The notes: generated by a model from the sequence alone, not told the origin. DNA of 64,000 nucleotides from Thermoanaerobacterium thermosaccharolyticum DSM 571 (GCF_000145615.1 NC_014410.1:972001-1036000), one strand, 5' to 3'. Positions 27,970 through 38,410 are shown, numbered from the stretch's first letter. A program made the numbers and translations.

Positions 27970-30012
27970 ATGATAAGTAAATCTTTTTATGCGCATCACA
28001 GCGCATTTGGAGCTTTTTCAAGTTTTGTGATTGGAAAATGCGGTAAGGGTGGTGGCGTTGTACTAAATGATGTACGGCCGCCTGAAAACAATGTCTACAT
28101 CGGATACAAAAGAGACGGCGTTATAAACCTACTGCCATTTATTAAAGATGATACAAAGAATGCTGAAGAAGAGTTTACAGGAGAAGTCTCTACAAGCAAA
28201 AAAGAAAAAAATATAAAAATCTTTAGAGAAGATGAGATGGAAAGAGAGTTAGGATGGGCATCAGATACTTGGACAGCAGGAAAATTCAGGTTTTCCATTC
28301 TTACTCCTTTCGGATATGTTAAAGACCCATCTGTGATGAATGAAAATGAAAAGAAACTTGCGCTGGCTCCTGTTATATTTGTGCAGTTATCTATGGATAA
28401 TTCCGACAGCCATAAGGACGCTGAGATGATATTTGGCTTTGAAGGGCCTAAAAGGATACTGTCTGAGCTTACAGATGGAAAATACTTAGGAGGAGTATAT
28501 GGCAGAAAGTATGGTTTTGCCATCAAAAAAAGTGATGATGTAAGAGAGCTTTCAAGACTTGATATTTTGACGTCATGGGCAAATGATAACTATCAAAATC
28601 ACGGTCTTGGCAGAGCACCATCTTTGATATTTAAAGTTCCTGCAGGTACAAAAAAGACATATACCGTAGCATTAGCAACATATCAAAGTGGCGTCATCAC
28701 GACAGGAATCGATGCTGAATTTTACTATACTTCTGTGTTTAAGTCGCTAGAGGATGTCCTTGCGTTTGGTCTTGACAATGTTGATTATTATATAAATTTG
28801 GCTAGAGAAAGGGATGAAGAGCTTAGGAAAAGCGGACTCAATAAATACAGGCAGTTTTTGCTAGCTCATGCTGCCCACAGCTATTATGCCAGCACTGAGC
28901 TTCTGAAAAGAACCGATGGTACGCCTTTATGGGTTGTAAATGAAGGCGAGTATATAATGATAAATACATTCGATTTGACAGTTGACCATGTTTTTTGGGA
29001 AATGAGATTCCATCCTTGGACGATTACAAATACGTTGGATCTGTACTATGAAAAGTATAGCTACAAAGATCAAGCAGGTCTTGCATTTACCCACGATATG
29101 GGTGTTGCAGATGGTTTTTCTAAAGAAGGTTATTCATCGTATGAGCTTCCTAACCTTACTGGGTGCTTCAGCTACATGACCCATGAGGAGCTTTTGAATT
29201 GGATTTTAACAGGTTCTGTCTATGCAATAAAAATGAACGATAAAGAATGGTTAAAGAAAAACTTGAGTGTACTTGAAGATTGTTTCGATTCCCTTGTGGC
29301 AAGAGATAAAAATAATGATGGGATAATGGATGTTGATAGTTCAAGGTGTGAAACAGGATCGGAAATAACGACATATGACAGCCTTGATGAAAGTTTAGGA
29401 CAGGCGAGAAACAATCTATACCTTGGTGTAAAGACCTGGGCATCGTATGTAGTACTTCATGGACTATTTAAAGAAAATGGATTGGAAGAAAAGGCGAAAA
29501 AAGCGTTAGAAAAGGCGAAAGAGGCTGCAAATACAATTGTTGGCAAGTTTGATACAGAAAATCAGTATATACCTGCGGTATTTGAAAATGGAAATACATC
29601 TAGGATAATACCGGCTGTTGAGGCGTTGGTTTATCCGTACGTTGTAGGATATACTGACTTTGTAAGCGAGGTAGGGGTTTTTGGTGAGCTTATAAAGGTA
29701 TTGAAGAAGCATGTTATGACGATTATGAAACCGGGTATATGCATAGATGAAGTATCTGGAGGCTGGAAGCTTTCCTCAACAAGCAAGAATACATGGAACA
29801 GCAAAATATTCTTGTGTCAATATGTCATAAAAGATGTGCTTAATATAGACTTTGGGGATAAAGAGATTGAGTGGGATAGGGTACACGCAATGTGGCAACA
29901 GGTGTCTTGCAGTGAAGATTGTGCTACAGACCAGGTTAACAGCGACACAGGTTCACCTAGAGGAAGCCGTCTCTATCCGAGGCTTGTAACCAGCATACTG
30001 TGGATGAAATAA
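27970..30012 (+). CDS. GH52 beta-xylosidase
   Basis: A 680-aa intracellular beta-xylosidase of the small GH52 family, which cleaves xylose from xylo-oligosaccharides with retention. The N-terminus SKSFYAHHSAFGAFSSFV is diagnostic. The likely nucleophile Glu lies in WVVNEGEYIMINTFDLTVDH and the acid/base Asp in the CETGSEITTYDSLDESLG region. It has no signal peptide. The start at 27970 follows AGAGGTG; the GTG three codons earlier is within the site. A GH39 enzyme follows. Confidence 0.93.
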   Translation: MISKSFYAHHSAFGAFSSFVIGKCGKGGGVVLNDVRPPENNVYIGYKRDGVINLLPFIKDDTKNAEEEFTGEVSTSKKEKNIKIFREDEMERELGWASDTWTAGKFRFSILTPFGYVKDPSVMNENEKKLALAPVIFVQLSMDNSDSHKDAEMIFGFEGPKRILSELTDGKYLGGVYGRKYGFAIKKSDDVRELSRLDILTSWANDNYQNHGLGRAPSLIFKVPAGTKKTYTVALATYQSGVITTGIDAEFYYTSVFKSLEDVLAFGLDNVDYYINLARERDEELRKSGLNKYRQFLLAHAAHSYYASTELLKRTDGTPLWVVNEGEYIMINTFDLTVDHVFWEMRFHPWTITNTLDLYYEKYSYKDQAGLAFTHDMGVADGFSKEGYSSYELPNLTGCFSYMTHEELLNWILTGSVYAIKMNDKEWLKKNLSVLEDCFDSLVARDKNNDGIMDVDSSRCETGSEITTYDSLDESLGQARNNLYLGVKTWASYVVLHGLFKENGLEEKAKKALEKAKEAANTIVGKFDTENQYIPAVFENGNTSRIIPAVEALVYPYVVGYTDFVSEVGVFGELIKVLKKHVMTIMKPGICIDEVSGGWKLSSTSKNTWNSKIFLCQYVIKDVLNIDFGDKEIEWDRVHAMWQQVSCSEDCATDQVNSDTGSPRGSRLYPRLVTSILWMK

Positions 30013-30051
30013 ATTATTAAATTATCTAACATAATTTCGGGGGGGCTTAAC

Positions 30052-31557
30052 ATGGTAAAAATAAAGATACCAAAAAATTCTGATGGCAAAAAATTCACCA
30101 GTAGATGGAGATATTGTGTAGGTACAGGAAGGTTGGGACTTGCGCTGCAAAAAGAGTACATGGATACTTTAAAATTTGTGAAAGAAAATATAGACTTCAA
30201 GTATATAAGAGGACATGGCCTTTTGTGCGACGATGTAGGTATTTACCGTGAGGACGTAGTAGGCAACGATGTAAGGCCATTTTACAATTTCACGTATATA
30301 GATAGAATCTTTGATTCATTTTTGGAATTAGGGATAAGGCCATTTGTTGAAGTCGGATTTATGCCTAAAAGATTAGCATCTGGTACACAGACAGTATTTT
30401 ATTGGGAGGGAAATGTCACCCCTCCCAAAGATTATGAAAAATGGAGCAACCTTATAAAAGCTGTTGTTTCACATTTTATATCAAGGTATGGCATAGATGA
30501 AGTCGTAAAATGGCCATTTGAAATATGGAATGAGCCAAACCTAAAAGAGTTTTGGAAAGATGCTGATGAGAAAGAATACTTCAAGCTGTACAAGGTTACT
30601 GCAAAGGCGATTAAAGAAGTAAATGAGAATTTGCAGGTAGGAGGACCTGCTATATGTGGTGGTGCTGACTACTGGATAGAAGATTTTTTGAATTTCTGCT
30701 ATGAAGAAAATGTTCCTGTTGATTTTGTATCGCGACACGCATATACGTCTAAGCAAGGTGAATATACGCCACATCTCATATACCAGGAGATTATGCCATC
30801 TGAATACATGCTAAACGAATTCAAAACAGTGAGAGAGATCATAAAAAACTCACATTTTCCGAACCTTCCGTTTCATATAACGGAGTACAATACATCTTAC
30901 AGTCCATTAAATCCTGTACATGATACGCCTTTTAATGCGGCGTATCTTGCGAGGATTTTAAGTGAAGGCGGAGATTATGTTGATTCATTTTCCTATTGGA
31001 CGTTTAGCGATGTGTTTGAAGAAAGAGATGTGCCAAGATCGCAGTTTCATGGAGGATTTGGACTAGTTGCATTGAATAAGATACCAAAGCCGACTTTTCA
31101 CATGTTTAAATTTTTCAATGCTATGGGAGAAGAGGTGCTTTACAGAGATAACCATATGCTTATAACTAGAAGGGATGATGGGTCGATTGCATTGATTGCT
31201 TGGAATGAGATAATGGAGAAAACAGAAAATCCAGATAAGGAATATGAACTGGAAATACCTGTAGGATTCAAAGATGTCTTTATAAAGAAACAGATGATAG
31301 ATGAGGATCACGGCAATCCTTGGGGTACGTGGATACACATGGGAAGGCCGAGATTCCCAAGTAAAGAACAAATTAAGACTTTAAGGGATATTGCAAAGCC
31401 TAAAATCAAAACAGGTAGAGCCACATCAAATGATGGCTATGTAAATTTGAAATTTAGATTGGGGAAAAATGCTGTGGTATTGTTTGAATTGACTGAAGTA
31501 ATGGATGAATCAAACACTTATATAGGACTTGATGATAGCAAGATAAACGGATATTGA
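30052..31557 (+). CDS. xynB: GH39 beta-xylosidase XynB
   Basis: A 501-aa family 39 beta-xylosidase, a cytoplasmic retaining enzyme releasing xylose from short oligomers. The acid/base Glu lies in FEIWNEPN (about residue 160) and the nucleophile Glu in FHITEYNTS (about residue 277), the positions known for the Thermoanaerobacterium enzyme, which this closely resembles from memory. A GGGGGG site precedes ATG 30052. It lies between the GH52 enzyme and the acetylxylan esterase in one operon. Confidence 0.95.
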   Translation: MVKIKIPKNSDGKKFTSRWRYCVGTGRLGLALQKEYMDTLKFVKENIDFKYIRGHGLLCDDVGIYREDVVGNDVRPFYNFTYIDRIFDSFLELGIRPFVEVGFMPKRLASGTQTVFYWEGNVTPPKDYEKWSNLIKAVVSHFISRYGIDEVVKWPFEIWNEPNLKEFWKDADEKEYFKLYKVTAKAIKEVNENLQVGGPAICGGADYWIEDFLNFCYEENVPVDFVSRHAYTSKQGEYTPHLIYQEIMPSEYMLNEFKTVREIIKNSHFPNLPFHITEYNTSYSPLNPVHDTPFNAAYLARILSEGGDYVDSFSYWTFSDVFEERDVPRSQFHGGFGLVALNKIPKPTFHMFKFFNAMGEEVLYRDNHMLITRRDDGSIALIAWNEIMEKTENPDKEYELEIPVGFKDVFIKKQMIDEDHGNPWGTWIHMGRPRFPSKEQIKTLRDIAKPKIKTGRATSNDGYVNLKFRLGKNAVVLFELTEVMDESNTYIGLDDSKINGY

Positions 31558-31577
31558 TTTGATTTAGGAGGGTAAAA

Positions 31578-32534
31578 ATGGGACTTTTTGATATGCCATT
31601 ACAAAAACTTAAGGAATATACTGGTACAAACCCATGTCCGAAAGATTTTGATGAGTATTGGGACAGGGCTTTAAATGAGATGAGATCAGTTGATCCCAAA
31701 ATTGAACTTAATCCCAGCAGCTTTCAAGTGCCGTTTGCAGAATGCTATGACTTGTACTTTACCGGCGTGCGAGGCGCAAGGATACATGCAAAGTATATAA
31801 AGCCTAAAACAGATGGAAAGCATCCTGCACTAATAAGATTTCATGGATATTCATCAAATTCAGGGGACTGGAATGACAAATTAAATTACGTGGCGGCAGG
31901 TTTTACAGTTGTGGCGATGGATGCAAGAGGCCAAGGGGGGCTTTCTGAAGATGTTGGCGGCGTAAAAGGAAATACTCTAAATGGACATATAATCAGAGGA
32001 TTAGACGACGACGTTGACAACTTGTTATTCAGGCATATTTTTCTAGATACTGCACAATTGGCAGGAATAGTAATGAATATGCCTGAAGTTGATGAAAATA
32101 GAGTTGGAGTCATGGGGCCATCACAAGGCGGAGGTTTAGCATTGGCGTGCGCCTCCTTAGAACCCCGTATACGCAAAGTCGTATCTGAATATCCTTTCTT
32201 ATCTGATTATAAGAGGGTATGGGATTTAGACCTTGCAAAAAACGCATACCAAGAGATTACAGACTATTTTAGGCTTTTTGATCCAAGGCATGAAATGGAG
32301 AATGAGGTATTTACAAAGCTGGGCTATATAGACGTTAAAAACCTTGCAAAAAGGATAAAAGGCGATGTGTTGATGTGTGTTGGGCTTATGGATCAAGTAT
32401 GTCCACCGTCCACTGTCTTTGCAGCTTACAACAATATAAAATCGAAAAAGGATATAAAAGTATATCCCGATTATGGACATGAGCCTATGAGGGGATTTGA
32501 TGATTTAGCTATGCAATTTTTACTTGAGCTTTAA
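31578..32534 (+). CDS. axe1: CE7 acetylxylan esterase / cephalosporin-C deacetylase
   Basis: A 318-aa alpha/beta hydrolase of carbohydrate esterase family 7 that removes acetyl groups from xylo-oligosaccharides. The nucleophile Ser is in MGPSQGGGLAL (about residue 181), the Asp in GLMDQVCPP (about 269) and the His in YPDYGHEPM (about 298). The family motif MDARGQGG is present. There is no signal peptide, so it acts on imported oligomers. It is the last gene of the plus-strand operon; GGAGGG precedes the start. Confidence 0.95.
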   Translation: MGLFDMPLQKLKEYTGTNPCPKDFDEYWDRALNEMRSVDPKIELNPSSFQVPFAECYDLYFTGVRGARIHAKYIKPKTDGKHPALIRFHGYSSNSGDWNDKLNYVAAGFTVVAMDARGQGGLSEDVGGVKGNTLNGHIIRGLDDDVDNLLFRHIFLDTAQLAGIVMNMPEVDENRVGVMGPSQGGGLALACASLEPRIRKVVSEYPFLSDYKRVWDLDLAKNAYQEITDYFRLFDPRHEMENEVFTKLGYIDVKNLAKRIKGDVLMCVGLMDQVCPPSTVFAAYNNIKSKKDIKVYPDYGHEPMRGFDDLAMQFLLEL

Positions 32535-32543
32535 ACGTTAAAA

Positions 32544-32590
32544 GTATGAGGAGATTTGATATAGTCAGATCTCCTCATACAATATTTTTT
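32544..32590. terminator. bidirectional terminator between axe1 and the response regulator
   Basis: A 12-bp perfect stem (GTATGAGGAGAT with ATCTCCTCATAC, 32544-32580) with a T-run after it on the plus strand. On the minus strand it lies right after the response-regulator stop. Confidence 0.85.
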
Positions 32591-34182
32591 ATCAATTTTT
32601 TGTATTCACTTACATTTAAACCTGTATACTTTTTAAAGCACGATGAAAAGTAATTTGGGTCTTGTATGCCGACTGCATTAGCGATTTCAAATGATTTCAT
32701 ATTTTTTTCTTTTATCAAATTTATTGCTTTTTCCATTCGCTTATTTGTAAGGTATTCTATGAAGTTTATGCCTGTCTCTTTTTTAAATGTCCTGCTTAAA
32801 TAGCTTGGATTCAGGTAAAAGTGCTTAGCAACGTACGACAGCGAAAGATTGCTATCGCTGATATTTTCCTCTATAAATTTTTTAACATTATCAATCAAAT
32901 TATTGATATTGCTTATCTGCTCTTTGTTTACTGCCTTAATCGTATTTTTTACAGTTGTTGATATATATTCAATCATGTCAGGCAACGTCTCTATATTTAT
33001 GATTTTGTTGTAAGACTCTACCTCAGACAAATATATATCATCAAAGTTTTCTTTTAGCTCCAATGATACAGAGAAGCAAATTGATATAATGTTTAATGCT
33101 GTAACGCGGATTAACTTAATTACATTTTCGCTTTTAAGATCTATATTAGAAAACACATCTTTTACAATATTTATTGCATCGTTTTCTAAGCCTGATTTCA
33201 TGTAAAATCTCAATTCGTTAAATAGATGATTAGTGTCAAGCCCAGTTTTGCTTTCTGTAAATTGTACATCTCTATAATGTATGACATTGTTGTTGCCAAC
33301 TGCTATGCGATAGTTTAATGCATCTATTGCTTCAATGTACGATACTTTTATGTCGCTTAACTCTCCTTTTATATTTCCGATCCCTATATTTACAATGCAG
33401 TCAACATCTTTGATGATTTTATTTTTCAACCTTATACAGATTTTATACAGATCTAATTTTTCATCGTTGTTTAAGATGATAATTCTATTCATTGAGTCAG
33501 TGAAGACAATGATCCTTTTCAAATCTTTAAAATAATTTTTTAAATAATTAGTCACTTTAAAATTTTGAATCAGACGAGATTCTTCGTTTACATCATTTGA
33601 ATTGATAATCTCTAAAGCGGCAACTTGATAAATGCTGCCATCCAGAGATATATCGAAAAATTCTAACTTTTCATTTATCAAATTGTCATCTAAATTGCCA
33701 CTAATAAGCTCATTTAAAAACCGCTCTCTTAAATAAGGCAGATTATCGTAAAGCTGTCTTTTTAATTCTTCAAATTCTTTCTTTTCCTTCCTTTCACTTT
33801 CTATGACTGCTTTTAGCTTAGATGCAGTATTTAAGACTTCATCTTCATCTATCGGTTTAAGCAAAAAATCAGATATACCTATTTTTACGGACTTTTGAGC
33901 ATAATTAAAGTCATTGTAACCAGTTAGGATGACAATCTTTATTGTAGGAAATTTTTGTAGAATAGATTCGCTAAATTTTATGCCGTCAATTCCTGGCATT
34001 TTTATATCTGTGAAAATTACATCTGGTTTAAGTTCATCTATTAGTTTAAATCCTTCCTCCGCATTTGATGCTTCGCCTGCTATTTCCATTCCAAGCGCGT
34101 TCCAATCAATACAACCTTTTAATAGATTTCTTTCAAGATACTCATCATCAATAATAAGCACTTTTATCTTATCATTTATCAT
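32575..34182 (-). CDS. AraC-type response regulator (YesN-like)
   Basis: A 535-aa two-component response regulator. The receiver domain at residues 1-125 has the acidic pair D12-D13, phospho-acceptor D59 (FTDIKMPG) and K near 107 (LLKPIDEDE). A long middle region of unknown fold follows. The C-terminal AraC DNA-binding domain has two helix-turn-helices (LSLSYVAKHFYLNPSYLSRTF and the NYFSSCFKKYTG region). It overlaps the kinase gene by 11 bp. YesMN-type systems usually activate neighbouring oligosaccharide importers, so the LplB/YtcP transporters are likely targets. Confidence 0.93.
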   Translation of the reverse strand: MINDKIKVLIIDDEYLERNLLKGCIDWNALGMEIAGEASNAEEGFKLIDELKPDVIFTDIKMPGIDGIKFSESILQKFPTIKIVILTGYNDFNYAQKSVKIGISDFLLKPIDEDEVLNTASKLKAVIESERKEKKEFEELKRQLYDNLPYLRERFLNELISGNLDDNLINEKLEFFDISLDGSIYQVAALEIINSNDVNEESRLIQNFKVTNYLKNYFKDLKRIIVFTDSMNRIIILNNDEKLDLYKICIRLKNKIIKDVDCIVNIGIGNIKGELSDIKVSYIEAIDALNYRIAVGNNNVIHYRDVQFTESKTGLDTNHLFNELRFYMKSGLENDAINIVKDVFSNIDLKSENVIKLIRVTALNIISICFSVSLELKENFDDIYLSEVESYNKIINIETLPDMIEYISTTVKNTIKAVNKEQISNINNLIDNVKKFIEENISDSNLSLSYVAKHFYLNPSYLSRTFKKETGINFIEYLTNKRMEKAINLIKEKNMKSFEIANAVGIQDPNYFSSCFKKYTGLNVSEYKKLIKNIV

Positions 34183-35932
34183 TCTGATCCTCCTTTTTTA
34201 TCGGGATAGTTATTTCAATCTTTGTTCCTTCATCTATTTTGCTGTAAATTTTTACTACATCTGCAGAGTTGTAATATATTTTTAACCTTTCTATTGTTGA
34301 TTTAAGACCAACGCCTTTAGACATGCCACTTTCGATTTCTTTTATCTTTTCTTCACTCATGCCTTTTCCATTGTCTTCCGTCATAAGTATAATTTGATTA
34401 TCACCATATAAAGCTTTTATTGAAATGATTCCTTGACCTTCTTTATTTCTCACGCCGTGGTTCAAGGCATTTTCGACCAATGGCTGCAATATAAGCTTAG
34501 GTATTTTATAGTTTAATACTCGCTCATCAATATTCATTACAACGCTAAATTTATCTCCAAACCTTATTTTTTGTATTGTAAGATAATTGTTTATTATGTC
34601 AAGCTCTTCTTTTATGGTGATTTCTTCATTGCCATTAATCAAAAAAGATCTATAAAATTTACCCAATGCCTTGACAATCTTGCTGGCATTTTTAGTGTCT
34701 CCCATCAATATAAGGGCGCTTATTGCGTCAAAAGAATTAAATAGAAAATGCGGCTTAATCTGCGATTGCATTACATCCAGTTCCAATTTTCTTTTCAACT
34801 TTTGCTCGTTAATGATGTCGCCAATTAATTTTTTGATTTCATCGATCATCTTGTTATAAACATCTTTTAGCATCCCTATCTCATCATTGCCGGTTATAAT
34901 ATTTACCTTTTCAAATTTTCCATCCTTTATTCCCTTCATGGAGTTTACCAGCTTTATTATAGGCTGTGTGATAAACAGCGATATAAACAATAGCCCTAAA
35001 ATAAGCAAAATAATATTTATTATTATTACTAATAGAAGTATTAAATTGTATATCCAAAACTGACTATTAAGCTCGTTAAATGGCGTGATGCTTATTATAT
35101 TCCAGCCGAATCTGTTTTTTAAATCTGATATTATAAAAACTTTTCCATCTATCTTTTTTATAGTTGAATTATTAGGCTTTATATAATTGAATATCTCGTC
35201 ATTTAAACTTTTGCTTATATTAGTCGGCTCTACTATACTGTTACCCTTCTCGTCTTTTATTATGATACCAGATGTATAAGTATTTATTGAGCTATTTATA
35301 TACTTATACAAGTAAGATTCAGAAATATTTATTATCATAAATCCTGCTGGCTTTTGGCTATTTACATCATTTATCACTCTTATGAAAGATACATATCCTT
35401 GGTTTCCTTTACTATCATTTATCAAACTACCACTATTAGCTATTAATATATAAGCACCTCTTAAGCTTATCAATTTATCGTACCAATCAGCCGATTTTAG
35501 CACAGATAAATTAATATTTTTATAAGAAACATTATCTACAAAGTATTCGTTTCCTCTGTTGTCAAATATATATATAGACGAAATAAAATCATTAAAGTTT
35601 AAAAAATCAGCCAAATATTTGCTCATAGGCTGTATATAGGAAGCGTAATTACCTGCATTTCCGTTTGACAAAGCTGATTGCAGTATTTGACTTGATATTA
35701 AAATTTTTGACTGATTGTCAACGGTATTTATTAATGATTCTATACTGGAATTAATATTTGAAACAATTTCATTAGAAACTTGCATGACTTTGTTATTAGC
35801 TATATTATTATTTATCTCATTATAAGTGATCGAAAGAAAAGAAATTGAAACGATTAAAACAAACAAATAATACAATACTATTTTGGATGATATATTTAGA
35901 TCTCTGAATTTTTTAATAAATCTTTTTAACAT
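34172..35932 (-). CDS. membrane sensor histidine kinase (YesM-like)
   Basis: A 586-aa kinase. A first transmembrane segment at about 18-38 and a second at about 295-325 enclose a roughly 250-residue extracellular sensor region. A HAMP segment follows. The phospho-acceptor His is in IKPHFLFNSFDAIS (about residue 393). The ATPase has the N-box LVENALNHGV and the G-box DNGKGMS. The start has an AAAGGAGTT site upstream. Extracellular xylo-oligomers or a binding protein would be the signal; that is inference from location. Confidence 0.93.
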   Translation of the reverse strand: MLKRFIKKFRDLNISSKIVLYYLFVLIVSISFLSITYNEINNNIANNKVMQVSNEIVSNINSSIESLINTVDNQSKILISSQILQSALSNGNAGNYASYIQPMSKYLADFLNFNDFISSIYIFDNRGNEYFVDNVSYKNINLSVLKSADWYDKLISLRGAYILIANSGSLINDSKGNQGYVSFIRVINDVNSQKPAGFMIINISESYLYKYINSSINTYTSGIIIKDEKGNSIVEPTNISKSLNDEIFNYIKPNNSTIKKIDGKVFIISDLKNRFGWNIISITPFNELNSQFWIYNLILLLVIIINIILLILGLLFISLFITQPIIKLVNSMKGIKDGKFEKVNIITGNDEIGMLKDVYNKMIDEIKKLIGDIINEQKLKRKLELDVMQSQIKPHFLFNSFDAISALILMGDTKNASKIVKALGKFYRSFLINGNEEITIKEELDIINNYLTIQKIRFGDKFSVVMNIDERVLNYKIPKLILQPLVENALNHGVRNKEGQGIISIKALYGDNQIILMTEDNGKGMSEEKIKEIESGMSKGVGLKSTIERLKIYYNSADVVKIYSKIDEGTKIEITIPIKKEDQNDK

Positions 35933-36333
35933 AACATTAACTCCTTTGGAGTAATAATTAGAATTAATAACTTCCCCTTGTAAAATACATGAAACAATGA
36001 ATTTAACTATATTTTAAGTTTTATTATTGTGATATTTATACAAATTAAAATATCTATCATATATTTTATCACATATTAAAAGAAAATGTAACTAGTTTAT
36101 TTGTTGGATGAACAAAGTAAAAAAATTAAAGAATTAGGTAAAAAAATTCTATTTTAATAAAAAATTTTTGAGCTATAATTTTCTCATAAAATAAAAACAG
36201 ATATAGTTATTTTACAATTTTGTTAATTTCTTGTGATTAATTTCTTTTTGATTTTGATTTGATTAATTTCTTTGTATTTCAAGTTGTAGAACATGAATAA
36301 ATGCTAAAAGTTTACAGTAGTTGACGTTAAAGT
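35933..36333. other. AT-rich intergenic region upstream of the kinase gene
   Basis: About 400 bp without a gene. It should hold the promoter of the two-component operon (minus strand). I see no convincing paired -35/-10 and no operator; long A/T runs dominate. Confidence 0.4.
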
Positions 36334-36419
36334 GTTTATTTGCTGATTTATGTGAGTAGATTTTTGCATAAAAAATTTAAATACATGTTTAATCAAATCT
36401 ACTCACAAATCAGATAAAC
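36334..36419. repeat. long imperfect inverted repeat next to the IS110 element
   Basis: The left arm GTTTATTTG(C)TGATTT(AT)GTGAGTAGATTT (36334-36363) is mirrored by AAATCTACTCACAAATCAGATAAAC (36395-36419, written 5' to 3' on plus in parts here), with about 31 bp of spacer. The 11-bp core GTGAGTAGATT is perfect. It could be a transcriptional hairpin, a regulator site, or the remnant of a small mobile element. Confidence 0.6.
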
Positions 36420-36545
36420 TAATTAAAAAGAGAGCATTCCTGTAATAAAGAAATATAAGATTTGAAATAAAAAGTACCTCCTGATAAAATACAAGATGTC
36501 GATTGTTCATGAACACGACTCTCAAATAACAAGGAGGTACCTAAT

Positions 36546-37829
36546 ATGAAGTATAACCAAAATACAAAAATAATGCAAATAACAGAAAAGACATTAATTG
36601 TAGGTGTAGACATTGCTAAAGAGATACATCACGCTAGAGCTTTCGATTTCAGAGGAATAGAATACGGTAAGCGTATTGAATTTAGCAATGACATTGATGG
36701 AATGAAAAGATTTTTAAAATGGGCTGCAGATATTATGAATAAAAGCAACAAAGAGCATCTGATGGTTGGCATGGAACCAACAGGCCATTATTGGCTCTGC
36801 TTTGCACAGTTTCTTAGAGATAAGAACCATAAGGTGGTACTGGTAAATCCATTCCATGTAAAGAGAAGTAAGGAATTTGATGATAACTCGCCAACTAAAA
36901 ATGACAGGAAAGACCCTAAGACAATTGCAATGCTAGTTAAAGATGGAAGATATGTTGAACCTAATATACCTGAGGGTATATACAGCGAACTTAGAATTGC
37001 AGTGGACATAAGAGAGATGCTTACAAAGGATTTAAACAAGATAAAGAACCGAGTTGCAAGATGGCTTGATATATACTTTCCTGAGTTTAATAAAGTTTTT
37101 GCAGATTGGGAAGGGAAAGCAGCACTGATAACGTTAAAAGAATTTCCAACGCCTGCAAAGATATTAGGTATTGGAGCTGAGGAAATACTTGCAGCTTGGA
37201 AAAAGGAAATTAATCGTGCTGTAGGTGCAAAGAGGGCTTTAAAGCTTATAGAAGCTGCCAGTCAAAGTGTTGGTAAAAGAGATGGCATTGAGATGGCAGA
37301 GATAGAGATAAAAATTATACTTGAACAGTACGAAATGCTTGTAAAACAGTTAAAAAAAATAGAAAGCAAAATAGAAGAACTTTTCATGCAAGTACCTGGT
37401 GCTAATGAAATGCTAAGTATAAAAGGTGTAGGAGTAATAACAGCAGCAATATTTATTGCTGAAGTTGGCGATATAACAAGATATGAGCATCCAAAACAAA
37501 TACAGAAGCTTGCGGGTTACAATCTGGTAGAGAATAGTTCAGGACAGCATAAAGGGCAAACCACCATAAGCAAAAGAGGAAGAAGGAGGCTAAGAAGTGC
37601 TCTATACAAAATGATAATGCCAATACTTGCAAACAATAAAGAATTTCAGGAATTACACAAATACTACACCACAAGAAAAGAAAACCCGCTTAAAAAGAAA
37701 CAGTCAATGATAGTTTTATGCTGCAAGCTAATCAGAGTATTTTTTGTCATACTGAAAAAAGGAGTAAAATACAACGGAAATAAGATGTTAAGAGATATAA
37801 AAAGACCAGAGATTAGGAATGCTGCATAA
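36546..37829 (+). CDS. IS110-family DEDD transposase (bridge-RNA-type recombinase)
   Basis: A 427-aa recombinase. The N-terminal RuvC-like domain begins VGVDIAKEIHHARAF; further acidic residues lie in VGMEPTGHYW and SPTKNDRKDPKTIAML (the DEDD set). The C-terminal transposase_20 domain has IKGVGVITAAIFIAEVGD, QKLAGYNLVENSSGQHKG and ISKRGRRRLRSALY with the catalytic Ser. Length is normal and the frame is intact. AAGGAGGT precedes ATG 36546. Members of this family are directed by a structured RNA made from the element's non-coding end. Confidence 0.93.
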   Translation: MKYNQNTKIMQITEKTLIVGVDIAKEIHHARAFDFRGIEYGKRIEFSNDIDGMKRFLKWAADIMNKSNKEHLMVGMEPTGHYWLCFAQFLRDKNHKVVLVNPFHVKRSKEFDDNSPTKNDRKDPKTIAMLVKDGRYVEPNIPEGIYSELRIAVDIREMLTKDLNKIKNRVARWLDIYFPEFNKVFADWEGKAALITLKEFPTPAKILGIGAEEILAAWKKEINRAVGAKRALKLIEAASQSVGKRDGIEMAEIEIKIILEQYEMLVKQLKKIESKIEELFMQVPGANEMLSIKGVGVITAAIFIAEVGDITRYEHPKQIQKLAGYNLVENSSGQHKGQTTISKRGRRRLRSALYKMIMPILANNKEFQELHKYYTTRKENPLKKKQSMIVLCCKLIRVFFVILKKGVKYNGNKMLRDIKRPEIRNAA

Positions 37830-37832
37830 ATT

Positions 37833-37971
37833 GCACCGCTGTGGTGATGATACACCGCAGTCCCTCGTCAGTCAAGGGCAAGGACCACGTCTCAGCTTTG
37901 CTGCGTTTCACTTCACAAAGCTGACCCTTGACAGCCTCGCTCCTGCGATGGTTTGGATAATTAAGCGGTGC
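37833..37971 (+). ncRNA. structured RNA candidate in the IS110 right end (possible bridge RNA)
   Basis: Nested pairings are visible: an outer 8-bp helix GCACCGCT (37833-37840) with AGCGGTGC (37964-37971); a hairpin at 37839-37860 (CTGTGGTG with CACCGCAG); and a long arm with GTCAAGGG (37871-37878) pairing with CCCTTGAC (37925-37932) plus TCAGCTTTG (37892-37900) pairing with CAAAGCTGA (37916-37924). GC content is well above the surroundings. Downstream, 37972-38340 is also non-coding. Confidence 0.5.
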
Positions 37972-38410
37972 TAAAAATAAAGCAAATAAAGATTTAAAAC
38001 TCAATTTAAAAATTCGAAGATTGACAAAGAGAGCCGGAATTGTCAGGTTGGTAATTTCACCATAAGGGCTTAAGACCCAGCAAGGGAGCATAACTGACAT
38101 CCACCTCATGTAAGGCAGAACGAAGGAATTAAGGACAAAGATCCTGTGAGACATGGGAGGGTATGCCACATGAGCTTAAGTGGAATTCATAGGCCAAAAT
38201 ATGGAAAAACAACAGAAGCTTATTTGGGATACCTATCATATGTAAAATTAATGAATAAATAGCATTAATATACATGAGGGCTCCTTTGAAGATCATGAAA
38301 ATTTGAGAATGAGTGAGATATTAAAAGAAAATCAAAGATTATAGAGGGAGGTGAGGGTATTAGTAAAATTTAAGTTAAGTGAAATTTTTATTTTGTTGGG
38401 AGGGAAAACA

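Larger units (their letters stand above)
36420..38340 (+). mobile_element. IS110-family insertion sequence (boundaries approximate)
   Basis: One DEDD transposase gene is flanked by about 125 bp on the left and a long (up to 500 bp) non-coding, more GC-rich and structured region on the right. IS110 elements have no terminal inverted repeats, so the ends cannot be fixed from the sequence alone. It lies between the two-component genes and the second transporter and does not break a recognisable gene. Confidence 0.75.

Noticed and set aside
28095-28526. A 143-codon minus-strand frame inside the GH52 gene
   Set aside because: Shadow of a strong coding gene; low-complexity Ser/Phe/Pro composition and no ribosome site.
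37813-38169. Minus-strand frame of 118 codons in the IS110 right end
   Set aside because: It overlaps nested RNA helices and the end of the transposase; composition is explained by structured RNA rather than protein.
35940-38340. IS110 element as an interruption of a xylan operon
   Set aside because: The flanking genes are complete and divergent, so the element sits in an intergenic region.
38290-38343. Short open stretch ending EDHENLRMSEILKENQRL
   Set aside because: No start codon or ribosome site; could be a tiny gene remnant but is too short to support.
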